A DNA stretch of 64,000 nt, from the NCBI RefSeq assembly GCF_004353905.1, contig NZ_SMOD01000032.1, positions 25,347-89,346 of the forward strand. Reading direction: 5' to 3'. This document shows, piece after piece, positions 50,940 through 59,341 of the stretch. The DNA comes from Paraburkholderia guartelaensis (GTDB taxonomy: Bacteria > Pseudomonadota > Gammaproteobacteria > Burkholderiales > Burkholderiaceae). The notes beneath the pieces are model-generated. The model was given only the letters and a program-made list of their open reading frames with translations, did no database searches and was not told the origin of the DNA. How positions within the stretch are numbered: position 1 is the stretch's first letter; each line of letters begins with the position of its first letter. The translations under genes were made by a program, and so were the position numbers.

Positions 50940-52523
50940 ATGCCGGACATACCCCTGTCCCCGTACCGCGCGCCGAGCGCACGCCGCCGCGGCATTGGCA
51001 TCGCCCTTTTTCTCGCCGTCATCGCGGCCGGGGCGATTTATGTCATCGATCATCTCGTCGTCGATTTGCGCGCCGTGCGCGAAAGCTCGGCGCTTCCCTT
51101 CATCCTGCTCGCACTCGCTTTACTTATCGCGCTCGGCTTCGAGTTCGTGAACGGCTTTCACGACACCGCCAACGCCGTCGCCACCGTCATCTACACGAAC
51201 TCACTCGATCCGCATCTTGCCGTGGCGTGGTCGGGCGCGTGGAATTTCATCGGCGTGCTCGTCTCCAGCGGCGCGGTCGCGTTCGGCATCCTGCAACTGC
51301 TGCCGGTGGAGCTGATCCTCCAGGTGGGCAGCGGTGCGGGCTTCGCCATGGTGTTCGCACTCCTGATCGCCGCCATCGTCTGGAACCTCGGCACCTGGTA
51401 TTTCGGGTTGCCTTCATCCAGTTCGCATACGCTCGTGGGCTCGATCATCGGCGTGGGCATCATGAACCAGTTCATCAGCGGGCCTTCGGGCACGAGCGGC
51501 GTGGACTGGGACCAGGCGGCGGGCGTCGGCAAAGCGCTGCTGTTCTCGCCCGTGGTCGGCTTCGTCATGGCCGCGTTGCTGCTCCTCGTGCTCAAGCTGC
51601 TCGTGCGCGTGCCCGCGCTCTATGCCGAGCCCAAGGCAAACCAGGCGCCGCCGCTCTGGATCCGCACGCTGCTCATCCTCACCTGCACCGGCGTTTCGTT
51701 CGCCCACGGCTCGAACGACGGCCAGAAAGGCATGGGCCTCATCATGCTGATCCTGATCGGCGTCGTGCCGACCGCCTATGCGCTCAACAAGGCCGTCACG
51801 CCCGAGGAAACCACGGCGTTCGTGGTCGTGGCGCGCGAGGCGTCCGCAACGCTGGGCCGATACGCGCACGGCGCGCCGCCCGACAACGCGCGCGCCGAGG
51901 TCGAGGCATTCGTGCGCACACGCCAGCTCACACCCGCCACGCTGCCCGCGCTGCGCCAGCTCACCGACACCATCGCCGACCAGGTCGCCCTGTCCGGCTC
52001 GATGGCGACGGTGCCCGACGCGATCGTCGACAACGTGCGCAACAACATGTACGTGGCGAGCGAAGCGATCCGCCTGATGCAAAAGGCGAAGGCACCCGAG
52101 ATGTCACCCGCTGACGCCAAAGTGCTCGACACCTTCCGCAAGCAGATGGACCACTCGACCAAGTTCATTCCCACCTGGGTGAAAGTGGCCGTGGCGCTGG
52201 CGCTCGGTCTCGGCACGATGGTGGGCTGGAAGCGCATTGTCGTGACGGTGGGCGAAAAGATCGGCAAGCAGCATCTCACCTATGGTCAGGGCGCATCGGC
52301 CGAAGCGGTCGCCATGATCACGATTGGCATGGCCGACGTCTACGGCTTGCCGGTGTCGACCACGCACGTGCTGGCTTCCGGCGTGGCCGGCACGATGGCC
52401 GCGAACGGCTCGGGCCTGCAGTGGGGAACCGTTCGCAACCTCGTGCTCGCGTGGGTGCTCACGTTGCCTGCTTCGATTGCGCTTGCTGCTGGCCTGTACT
52501 GGATGTTCCGGCAAGTTTTCTGA
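50940..52523 (+). CDS. pitA: Inorganic phosphate transporter, PiT family
   Basis: The product is 527 residues. GFEFVNGFHDTANAVATVIYT and GQGASAEAVAMITIGMADVYGLPVSTTHVLASG are the duplicated PiT signatures (GFHDTANA and the C-terminal equivalent), with SFAHGSNDGQKGMG in the middle. About ten TM segments flank a large cytoplasmic loop (about 290-430). It imports phosphate, probably as a metal-phosphate complex with protons. The start is the ATG of MPDIPLSPY. Its last 65 bases overlap the 3' end of the convergent aliA gene. Confidence 0.9.
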   Translation: MPDIPLSPYRAPSARRRGIGIALFLAVIAAGAIYVIDHLVVDLRAVRESSALPFILLALALLIALGFEFVNGFHDTANAVATVIYTNSLDPHLAVAWSGAWNFIGVLVSSGAVAFGILQLLPVELILQVGSGAGFAMVFALLIAAIVWNLGTWYFGLPSSSSHTLVGSIIGVGIMNQFISGPSGTSGVDWDQAAGVGKALLFSPVVGFVMAALLLLVLKLLVRVPALYAEPKANQAPPLWIRTLLILTCTGVSFAHGSNDGQKGMGLIMLILIGVVPTAYALNKAVTPEETTAFVVVAREASATLGRYAHGAPPDNARAEVEAFVRTRQLTPATLPALRQLTDTIADQVALSGSMATVPDAIVDNVRNNMYVASEAIRLMQKAKAPEMSPADAKVLDTFRKQMDHSTKFIPTWVKVAVALALGLGTMVGWKRIVVTVGEKIGKQHLTYGQGASAEAVAMITIGMADVYGLPVSTTHVLASGVAGTMAANGSGLQWGTVRNLVLAWVLTLPASIALAAGLYWMFRQVF

Positions 52524-54177
52524 CATCGGCTTCACGCAGCATGTCGCGCAACCGGAACTTCTGCACTTTGCCTGCCGGCGTGGTCGGCATGGCGTCGAGC
52601 AGCCATAGGCGTTCAGGCAGGTACTGCACGGCAACCTTGTGCGACTTGAGAAAACCGACGAGCGAAGGCAGATCGACAGCTGCTCCGGGCCTGGCCACCA
52701 CAACGGCGCAGGCGCGCTCGCCCAGCCGCTCGTCCGCATACGCGACGATCGCTACCTGCGCAACAGCGGGATGACGATACAGCAGAGATTCGATCTCCAC
52801 CACCGGAATATTCTCGCCGCCACGGATGATCACGTCCTTGCTGCGGCCGCTGATGCGGATGTAGCCGCGCTCGTCGATGATCGCGAGATCGCCGGTGTCG
52901 AACCAGCCTTGCTCGTCCGTCGCGTTGAGGTGCCCGCGCTTGAGGTAGCCGCCGAACCCCGAGCAGGAGCGCACGAAGAGCCGACCCGCTACGTTCGCCG
53001 GCAGCAAGCGGTCGTTCTCGTCCACGACTCTCACTTCCACGCCCGGCAGCGGCGCGCCATCGGTCGTGGAAGCGCGTTCGTCAGCGTCGTCCAGATGCGT
53101 GAGCGTCACCGCGCCCAGCTCCGTCATGCCCCACGCGGAAACGATCTTCGCCCCCAGCGCCGTGCGTGCGCGATCGACCAGTGCGCCGGGAATCGGCGCG
53201 CCCGCACATAAGAACGTCCGCAACGTCGGCACGCGCGTGCCCGTCTCAATGGCCGCGTTGGCGAGATCGCCGAGGAACGCCGTGGACGCCATCGTGAACG
53301 TCACTCGCTCCGCTGCGATGAGCGCGAGCGCTGCCTCGGGCTGCCATACGTCCTGCAAGACAGCGCTCGCCCGCAATGCGATCGGCATCATGAGGCCATA
53401 CATGAAGCCGGTTTGATGCGCCATGGGCGAGGCCATCAGCACGACATCGTTGCGGCCGAGACGCATGGCCTGCGCATAAGGAAGAATGTTCGAAAAGAGC
53501 GTGTTCGCCGTGTGCATCACGCCCTTGGGCTCGCCCGTCGTGCCGGAGGTGTAGAGCAGTTGCGTCACGTCGTCGGGGCCCGGGCGATTGCGCGTGAGGA
53601 TGGCTTCGGCATCACTCGCTTCTTCCCAGCGCGGGCCGCTCAGAAGCGCTTCTAAACTGTTGCGCGCCGGCTCGCCGCCGTCAGTTGCGCCCACGACTAC
53701 CACGTGCTGCAAGGCGGGTAGTTCTGGCCGCAGCGCGCACAGCATGGCCTCGTAGTCGAAGCCTCGATAGCGCTGCGGCACGATCATCACTTTGCTGCCG
53801 CCATGGTTGAGCATGAACGACAGTTCGCGCTCGCGAAAGATCGGCATGAGTGGATTGAGCACCGCACCGATGCGCGAGCACGCGAGATAAAGCAGCGTGA
53901 ACTGCCAGCAATTCGGCAGCTGCATCGAGACCACGTCGCCCTTTACCACACCGAGCCGCGCGAGGCCCACGGCAATCCGGTCCGCCATCCGCGCCATCTG
54001 CGCGTACGTGAAGTGTGTGGTCTCTCCGTCTTCGATTCGTACAGCCGTGAGCGCGATCTTCGCCGGGCATTCGGCCACGCAGGCGTCCAGTTCGTCGTTG
54101 ATGGTGCGCCCGGGCCACCAGCGCCGTGCCTCCTCCCGCGCGCGGCGCGGCCCGATCAGTACCGCGTCGAACTCCAT
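52459..54177 (-). CDS. aliA: Cyclohexanecarboxylate-CoA ligase
   Basis: The product is 572 residues of the ANL family. YTSGTTGEPKGV is the P-loop, SAWGMTELGAVTLTH is the A5 motif, WFDTGDLAIIDERGY is A7, RSKDVIIRGGENI is A8, and the catalytic Lys lies in PTTPAGKVQKFRL. Similarity and gene neighbours (aliB, badI, badH, badR) identify it as AliA, which activates cyclohexanecarboxylate with ATP and CoA. The C-terminal tail TGQQQAQSKQAT is polar and overlaps the end of the convergent phosphate-transporter gene. It is the last gene of the cluster. Confidence 0.82.
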   Translation of the reverse strand: MEFDAVLIGPRRAREEARRWWPGRTINDELDACVAECPAKIALTAVRIEDGETTHFTYAQMARMADRIAVGLARLGVVKGDVVSMQLPNCWQFTLLYLACSRIGAVLNPLMPIFRERELSFMLNHGGSKVMIVPQRYRGFDYEAMLCALRPELPALQHVVVVGATDGGEPARNSLEALLSGPRWEEASDAEAILTRNRPGPDDVTQLLYTSGTTGEPKGVMHTANTLFSNILPYAQAMRLGRNDVVLMASPMAHQTGFMYGLMMPIALRASAVLQDVWQPEAALALIAAERVTFTMASTAFLGDLANAAIETGTRVPTLRTFLCAGAPIPGALVDRARTALGAKIVSAWGMTELGAVTLTHLDDADERASTTDGAPLPGVEVRVVDENDRLLPANVAGRLFVRSCSGFGGYLKRGHLNATDEQGWFDTGDLAIIDERGYIRISGRSKDVIIRGGENIPVVEIESLLYRHPAVAQVAIVAYADERLGERACAVVVARPGAAVDLPSLVGFLKSHKVAVQYLPERLWLLDAMPTTPAGKVQKFRLRDMLREADVRKLAGTSSTGQQQAQSKQAT

Positions 54178-54223
54178 GTGCGCCCTCCCGTGGCGTTGCA
54201 GGAAACGTCGCAGGCGGCGCGCA

Positions 54224-55375
54224 TCATGCCGGCACCGCGTCGCGGCCCGCGTTCGAGCGCGCGATGATGGTCTTCATGATCTGAGCCGTGCCGTCGCCGA
54301 TCTGGAAGCCGAGCACGTCGCGCAGACGCTGTTCGAGCGGCCCGCGGTCGTAGCCGCCGTGCCCGAACGAAAGCAGGCATTGGTGCACCACGTCGTAGGC
54401 TAGCTTCGGCCCCCACCACTTGCACATGGCGGCTTCGGCCGTATGCGGCAGTCCACGGTCCTTGAGCCACAGTGTTTGCAGGCACAGCAGGCGTGCCGCC
54501 TCCACCTGGGTCGCATATTCGGCGAGCGGATGCGAAACGCCCTGGAATGCGGAAAGCGGCTTGCCGAAGGCCTCGCGCTGCGCGACGTACTCCCACGTTT
54601 CTTCGAGGCTCACGCTCGCCACGGCGAGCACCTGCAGGCCGATCAACGCGCGCGAAAAGTCGAAGCCCTGCATCACCTGAACGAAGCCCTTGCCCTCGTC
54701 GCCCAGCAGATGGTCCACCGGCACGCGCACATTCTCGAAGAAGATCGAACCGCGTCCGATCGCGCGCTGGCCGTGGCAGTCGAAGCGATTGCGCGTGACG
54801 CCCGGCAGATCCATCGGCACGAGAATGGCCGAGACGCCGCGCGCGCCGTCTTCCACGCTGCCCGTGCGCGCAAACACTACGGCGGCGTCGGCCTGATCGG
54901 CGGCCGAAATCGACGTTTTCTCGCCGTTGAGGACGTAATGGTCGCCTACGCGCTCCATTTTCAGGCGCAGGTTCGCGGCATCCGAGCCACCTCGCGGCTC
55001 CGTGAGGGCGATGGCGAGCAGCGCGCGGCCCTGCGTGAGGCGTTCGAGCCACGGCCGCGCAATCTCGGGAGCAGCGTGCTTCGCGAGAATCTGCCCGTTG
55101 AGCGAGGCAAGCAGGTTGATGTATGAAAGGCTCAGGTCCGCGCGCGCAATCTCCTCGTGGATCACACCCGCCGCGAGGCAGCCCAGTCCCTGGCCGCCAT
55201 ACTGCTCAGGCAATTCCGGCGCGATGAAGCCCATCTCGCCCATTTCGCGCATGAGGCCGCGATCGAGCACGCGCGTGGTGTCGCGTTCGACAAAGCCCGG
55301 CGCAACGCGCCCTTGTGCGAAGCGCCGCGCATGCTCGCCGAGAACAGCGAGGTCTTCGTCGATATACGGATTCAT
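54224..55375 (-). CDS. aliB: Cyclohexanecarboxyl-CoA dehydrogenase
   Basis: The product is 383 residues with standard acyl-CoA dehydrogenase domains: helical N-domain, beta middle domain (ALTEPRGGSDAANLRLK binds FAD and substrate) and helical C-domain (REAFGKPLSAFQ). It is an FAD enzyme that introduces the ring double bond, giving cyclohex-1-ene-1-carboxyl-CoA. In the usual catalytic-Glu region (YEGT in medium-chain enzymes) it reads IGDGTAQIM, with Asp. It lies between badI and aliA on the same strand. Confidence 0.83.
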   Translation of the reverse strand: MNPYIDEDLAVLGEHARRFAQGRVAPGFVERDTTRVLDRGLMREMGEMGFIAPELPEQYGGQGLGCLAAGVIHEEIARADLSLSYINLLASLNGQILAKHAAPEIARPWLERLTQGRALLAIALTEPRGGSDAANLRLKMERVGDHYVLNGEKTSISAADQADAAVVFARTGSVEDGARGVSAILVPMDLPGVTRNRFDCHGQRAIGRGSIFFENVRVPVDHLLGDEGKGFVQVMQGFDFSRALIGLQVLAVASVSLEETWEYVAQREAFGKPLSAFQGVSHPLAEYATQVEAARLLCLQTLWLKDRGLPHTAEAAMCKWWGPKLAYDVVHQCLLSFGHGGYDRGPLEQRLRDVLGFQIGDGTAQIMKTIIARSNAGRDAVPA

Positions 55376-55436
55376 GGTGTCTCCTTGAAGCAGCCGGCTT
55401 TATTCATTCGTCATCCTGATCGTCATGGAGACGCCT

Positions 55437-56219
55437 TTATTTGGCGTACTTGCGGAACTCCGGCTTGCGCTTTTCCTGGAAGGCACGCACGCCTTCGCGC
55501 GACTCTTCCGTGTCGTAGTAGAGCTTGAGCGCGTACATGCCCATGCCCGCGATGCCGGCCTGATGCGCGGTATCCATATTGAACGAGCGCTTGGCAATCG
55601 CAATGGCCGTGGGGCTCTTTTCCATGATCTCGTCGCACCACTTCTGCACTTCCGCGTCGAGCTGATCGTGCGGCACCACAGCGTTCACGAGGCCCATGGC
55701 CAGCGCTTCGGCCGCCGGATAGCGTCGGCACAGATACCAGATTTCACGCGCCTTCTTTTCGCCCACCACGCGCGCGAGAAACGCCGTGCCGTAACCCGGA
55801 TCGACCGAACCGACCTTCGGGCCCGCCTGCGCGAACACGGCCTTTTCCGAAGCAATGGTGAAATCGCAGATCGTGCACAGCACGTTGCCGCCGCCCACCG
55901 CATAGCCCTGCACGCGTGCGATCACGGGTTTGGGCACGTCGCGAATCGCCGTGTGCAGCTCTTCCATCGGCAGGCCGATCGTGCCGCGTCCGTCGTACTG
56001 TCCCGAGTGCGCGGACTGGTCGCCACCCGTGCAGAACGCCTTGTCGCCCGCGCCCGCAAGGACGATCACGCCGATCTCGCGGTCGTAGCCCGCCTTGTTG
56101 ATCGCGTGAATCAGTTCGTCGCAGGTGCGGCCGCGAAACGCGTTCATCTTGTCGGGCCGGTTGATGGTGATCCATGCCGCGCCGTTACGCACTTCGTAGA
56201 GAATGTCTTCGTAGTTCAT
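55437..56219 (-). CDS. badI: 2-ketocyclohexanecarboxyl-CoA hydrolase
   Basis: The product is 260 residues, the same length as Rhodopseudomonas BadI. It is a crotonase-fold enzyme: ITINRPDKMNAFRGRTCDEL, then FCTGGDQSAHSGQYDGRG (acyl-CoA oxyanion region), VQGYAVGGGNVLCTICDF and GSVDPGYGTAFLARVVG. These match the BadI/MenB branch, which performs reverse-Dieckmann ring cleavage to pimelyl-CoA. The ATG fits; the frame stays open upstream but overlaps badH. Confidence 0.86.
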   Translation of the reverse strand: MNYEDILYEVRNGAAWITINRPDKMNAFRGRTCDELIHAINKAGYDREIGVIVLAGAGDKAFCTGGDQSAHSGQYDGRGTIGLPMEELHTAIRDVPKPVIARVQGYAVGGGNVLCTICDFTIASEKAVFAQAGPKVGSVDPGYGTAFLARVVGEKKAREIWYLCRRYPAAEALAMGLVNAVVPHDQLDAEVQKWCDEIMEKSPTAIAIAKRSFNMDTAHQAGIAGMGMYALKLYYDTEESREGVRAFQEKRKPEFRKYAK

Positions 56220-56269
56220 GATCGATGCCTTTGATGTTGCGTAGTCGATAGAGCGTGCGTTCGCCGACG

Positions 56270-57037
56270 TTAGCCCGCCATGGTCAGGCCGCCCGATACA
56301 CTCAGCACCTGTCCCGTGATGTAGTTCGCGTCGTCGCTCGCGAAAAACACGATTGCGCCGGGCAAATCGTCGGGCTGCCCGATGCGGCCGAGCGGAATGG
56401 AGCGCTGGAACGCTTCCAGAAGCTTTTCCGGGTTGCCCGCGCCTTCCTTGTATTCGGCAAAGAGCGCGGTGTCGGTCGGGCCCGGACACACCACGTTTAC
56501 GGTGATGCCGTGGCGCGCATGCTCACGCGCAATGGTCTTCGAAAACGCCACAAGGCCGCCCTTGCACGCCGCATAGACCGCTTCGCCCGACGAGCCGACA
56601 CGCGCGGCGTCCGAGGCGATGTTGATGATGCGGCCGCGCTTGCGCTCGACCATGCCGGGCAGCACTGCGTGATGCATGTGCAGCGCGCCCGTGAGATTGA
56701 TGGCGATGAGCTTGTCCCACTGCGCCGGTTCGGTCTTCGTGAACGGGCGGAAAACGTCCCAGCCCGCATTGTTCACGAGCACATCCACAGGGCCGAGTTG
56801 CGCTTGCGCCTGCTGGAGCGCCGTTTCCACCTCCTCGCGGTTCGTGATATCGCAACGCAGCGCCAGCGCCTGGCCTCCCTTCTCGTGAATCTCGTCGGCC
56901 ACCTTCAGCGCCGCTTCGAGCGACAGATCCAGCACCGCCACGCGCGCGCCCTCAGCGGCAAAGCGCCGGCAGGTCGCCCCGCCGATGCCGCCACCACCGC
57001 CCGTCACCACGACCGTCTTGCCTTCGAGTTTTCGCAC
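56270..57037 (-). CDS. badH: 2-hydroxycyclohexanecarboxyl-CoA dehydrogenase
   Basis: The product is 255 residues, as in Rhodopseudomonas BadH. It is a classical SDR: TGGGGGIGGATC (cofactor loop), an Asp after it (VLDLSL) suggesting NAD, NNAGWDVF, catalytic Ser in NIASDAAR and YAACK with Tyr and Lys. It oxidises 2-hydroxycyclohexane-1-carboxyl-CoA to the 2-keto form for BadI. The GTG start has GGAGG six bases upstream. It is the first gene of the badH-badI-aliB-aliA run. Confidence 0.85.
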   Translation of the reverse strand: MRKLEGKTVVVTGGGGGIGGATCRRFAAEGARVAVLDLSLEAALKVADEIHEKGGQALALRCDITNREEVETALQQAQAQLGPVDVLVNNAGWDVFRPFTKTEPAQWDKLIAINLTGALHMHHAVLPGMVERKRGRIINIASDAARVGSSGEAVYAACKGGLVAFSKTIAREHARHGITVNVVCPGPTDTALFAEYKEGAGNPEKLLEAFQRSIPLGRIGQPDDLPGAIVFFASDDANYITGQVLSVSGGLTMAG

Positions 57038-57111
57038 CGCGATCCTCCATTCGGTTGAGCAGTACCATAGACGCCTTCGACGCCGGACCATCTTTCGGCC
57101 CCGCTACGAAT

Positions 57112-57131
57112 TACGTCAATATGTTGACGTA
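57112..57131. promoter_or_regulatory. BadR operator
   Basis: TACGTCAA and TTGACGTA are perfect inverted arms spaced by TATG. The element lies midway between divergent badH and badR, 53 bases from the badR start, in an AT-rich stretch. BadR-type MarR repressors act at such sites and are released by a pathway CoA thioester. Confidence 0.75.
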
Positions 57132-57183
57132 TACTAGGTAACACCCAAGTCGAAGACAAGCGCAGAAGCACCAGGAGAAACCC

Positions 57184-57693
57184 TTGCCTAAAACATCAAA
57201 AATTCAGGATTCAAGCCGCTTCGACCTTGCCAACCGGCTGTTCTTCCGGCTCTACCAATGCGCAAACATGTTGCATAAAACCGGCACACGCGCCGTGGAA
57301 GCCGAGGGCTTGACCACGCAGCAATGGGCCGTGCTCGGCGCGCTCTCGCGACCGGAAGCACGGCCGGGCATGAGCGTGGGCGATCTCGCGCGGTATCTGA
57401 TGGTGAGCCGCCAGAATCTCTCGGGCCTGATCAGCCGGATGGAACGCGACGGCCACGTGAGGACCGAGGCGGATGCGCGCGATCGCCGCTCGCGCCTCGT
57501 CTGCATGACCGAGCCGGGCCGCAAGCTATGGGTCGCGCAGGCCACGCCGAAAATCGAGGCGTACTACGAAGCAGTACTAGACAATTTTTCGTCGGACGAC
57601 ATGACGCACACGCTGCACTATCTGCTGAAGCTGCTCGATAACATGAAGCGCGTGGACGAACGGGAGCGCGTGGCGGACGACGACGATGCGTGA
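57184..57693 (+). CDS. badR: MarR family regulator BadR
   Basis: The product is 169 residues. The winged HTH contains LTTQQWAVLGALSRPEARPGMSV, then LARYLMVSRQNLSGLISRME and a wing DARDRRSRLVCMT. By position and length it corresponds to BadR, which represses alicyclic acid genes and is relieved by 2-ketocyclohexane-1-carboxyl-CoA in Rhodopseudomonas. The start is a TTG with AGGAG six bases before it. The acidic C-terminal tail ADDDDA is unusual. Confidence 0.83.
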   Translation: MPKTSKIQDSSRFDLANRLFFRLYQCANMLHKTGTRAVEAEGLTTQQWAVLGALSRPEARPGMSVGDLARYLMVSRQNLSGLISRMERDGHVRTEADARDRRSRLVCMTEPGRKLWVAQATPKIEAYYEAVLDNFSSDDMTHTLHYLLKLLDNMKRVDERERVADDDDA

Positions 57694-57738
57694 GCGTGCT
57701 CCGCTACAATCTAACGAAACGCACAAGGAGAAAACCAC

Positions 57739-58080
57739 ATGAAGATGGACGCATTTCGCTTCGGCACCACCGACTGGTCCAGCGTCGAGCCCACGCAACA
57801 CAAAGGGGAAACGGGCATGGCTACCTGGCGCACGCGCTTTTTCGGCGACGAGGCCAACCCGATCCGCGTGCGCATGGTCGAGTATTCGCCGGGTTACCTC
57901 GCGGATCACTGGTGCAAGAAGGGGCACATTCTGTTCTGCCTCGAAGGCGAACTGGAGACCACGCTCGACGACGGGCGCAAGTTCGTCCTCACGCCCGGCA
58001 TGAGCTATCAGGTGGGCGACAACGCCGAGGCGCACCAGTCGTACACACGCACGGGTGCGAAGCTCTTCGTCGTCGATTGA
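57739..58080 (+). CDS. DHCW-motif cupin-fold protein
   Basis: The product is 113 residues, a single small cupin barrel. YLADHWCKKGHILFCLEGELET contains the DHxC-type motif and the first cupin motif; the second is PGMSYQVGDNAEAH. The His/Glu set could bind a metal. Function is unknown. An AAGGAG site lies before the ATG, 45 bases after badR, so it may share its transcript. Confidence 0.8.
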   Translation: MKMDAFRFGTTDWSSVEPTQHKGETGMATWRTRFFGDEANPIRVRMVEYSPGYLADHWCKKGHILFCLEGELETTLDDGRKFVLTPGMSYQVGDNAEAHQSYTRTGAKLFVVD

Positions 58081-58093
58081 AAGCGATGCCGCT

Positions 58094-59224
58094 TCAGCGC
58101 GGCGCGCCGAGATCGGCGTCGAGCCGCTTGCGCAGGTCGCGCACCACGCGCGCGGCGGGAACGAGCCACCACGTGGGCGCCGCCACGGAAAAGTCGTACG
58201 CGAGCGCCGTCTGCGCAGCGCCGGTCGTGTGCGCCCGGCAGCGGAACGCCACCATGTGGCGTCGCGTGGCGGTTTGCGAGCCAGGCGAGAAGCGCATGAC
58301 CGCACGCAGCGCGAACTGCGTCTCGTCGGGCGCGGCATCGTACGATTCGACGCTCCACTCCGCACCGTAGTGCGCCTCGTGACGCAACGCCGCGCTCACG
58401 CGGCGGAGCGTTTCATCGGCGGGCAAGGCCACGGGGTGCTCGCGCCCTGCACGCCCGGCGCGAAACAGCGTGCGCTGCGACCAGCCCCAGCCGAACGTGA
58501 GCACCACGCCGCCCGCCACGAGCACCCATTGCAGGATATGCATGAGCCAGCGGCCGACCTCGAAGCGCGCAATGGGCGCGAACAGCAAGCCCGCGATCCA
58601 ATGCGCGGCAACGAAGATCACGACGCACACGAACACGCTCGCCGAAAGCGTCAACAGCCAGCCCCGCGACGGGTCATCGAATTTCGCAAACAGGAAATCG
58701 CGCACGCCGCCTGAACGCGCCCGCGTGTCAACGGATTGGGGTTCGGTTGCGGCCTGCGGCTCGTCTTCCTGCGCGGCATCCGCTTCGTCGCGCAACCCCG
58801 CGAGTTCGCCATGCAGCGAGTCGCGTTCGGTCCGCATGCGCTGGATCTCGTCGAGGGTACGCGTGCGCTCGTCGCGCAGCCCGTCCAGTTCGGCGCGCAC
58901 GCGTTCGCGCTGCGCCAGCAGCGCCTGCATCTGCGCGTGCAGCTCCTCGGCCTGCGCGACGCTCAGCGCGGAGCGGCTCACCGGCGGCGCATGATGCACG
59001 GACCAGTACGCTTCGAGTAGCTCGCGCGCCTCCTTGACGCGCTTGAACTGGTCGTCAGCCCAGCGCATCGAGGCGGCGGTGGGGTGCCGCCATTTGTCGG
59101 GATGCAGGATCTGCGCGAGATGGCGATAGTGATGCTTGATGTCCGCCTCGCTCGCCCCCGGCTCCAGATCGAGCCGGTAGTAGAGGCGGTCGTAATCCAC
59201 GGGTCGGTAATCGCGGCCTGGCAT
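58094..59224 (-). CDS. Membrane J-domain (DnaJ-like) protein
   Basis: The product is 376 residues. An N-terminal J domain (about 10-75) has HPD at 41-43 (LAQILHPDKWRH). A coiled-coil segment rich in Glu/Arg (about 90-150) follows, then two TM helices (about 190-250) and a C-terminal cytoplasmic beta-rich domain of unknown type. HPD indicates stimulation of a DnaK ATPase at the membrane. It lies 117 bases downstream of the CobT-like gene on the same strand and may act with that AAA+/VWA pair. Confidence 0.8.
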   Translation of the reverse strand: MPGRDYRPVDYDRLYYRLDLEPGASEADIKHHYRHLAQILHPDKWRHPTAASMRWADDQFKRVKEARELLEAYWSVHHAPPVSRSALSVAQAEELHAQMQALLAQRERVRAELDGLRDERTRTLDEIQRMRTERDSLHGELAGLRDEADAAQEDEPQAATEPQSVDTRARSGGVRDFLFAKFDDPSRGWLLTLSASVFVCVVIFVAAHWIAGLLFAPIARFEVGRWLMHILQWVLVAGGVVLTFGWGWSQRTLFRAGRAGREHPVALPADETLRRVSAALRHEAHYGAEWSVESYDAAPDETQFALRAVMRFSPGSQTATRRHMVAFRCRAHTTGAAQTALAYDFSVAAPTWWLVPAARVVRDLRKRLDADLGAPR

Positions 59225-59341
59225 GACCTGTATCTATTCGTCAGTGGATGGATTGGCAGACGGCGCAACGCCTGCCCGCTCAAGTTAGCGCAATGCGCCC
59301 AGTCCGGCAAGGAAAGCGCCGCTGCCGTTGCCCGCACGGTT

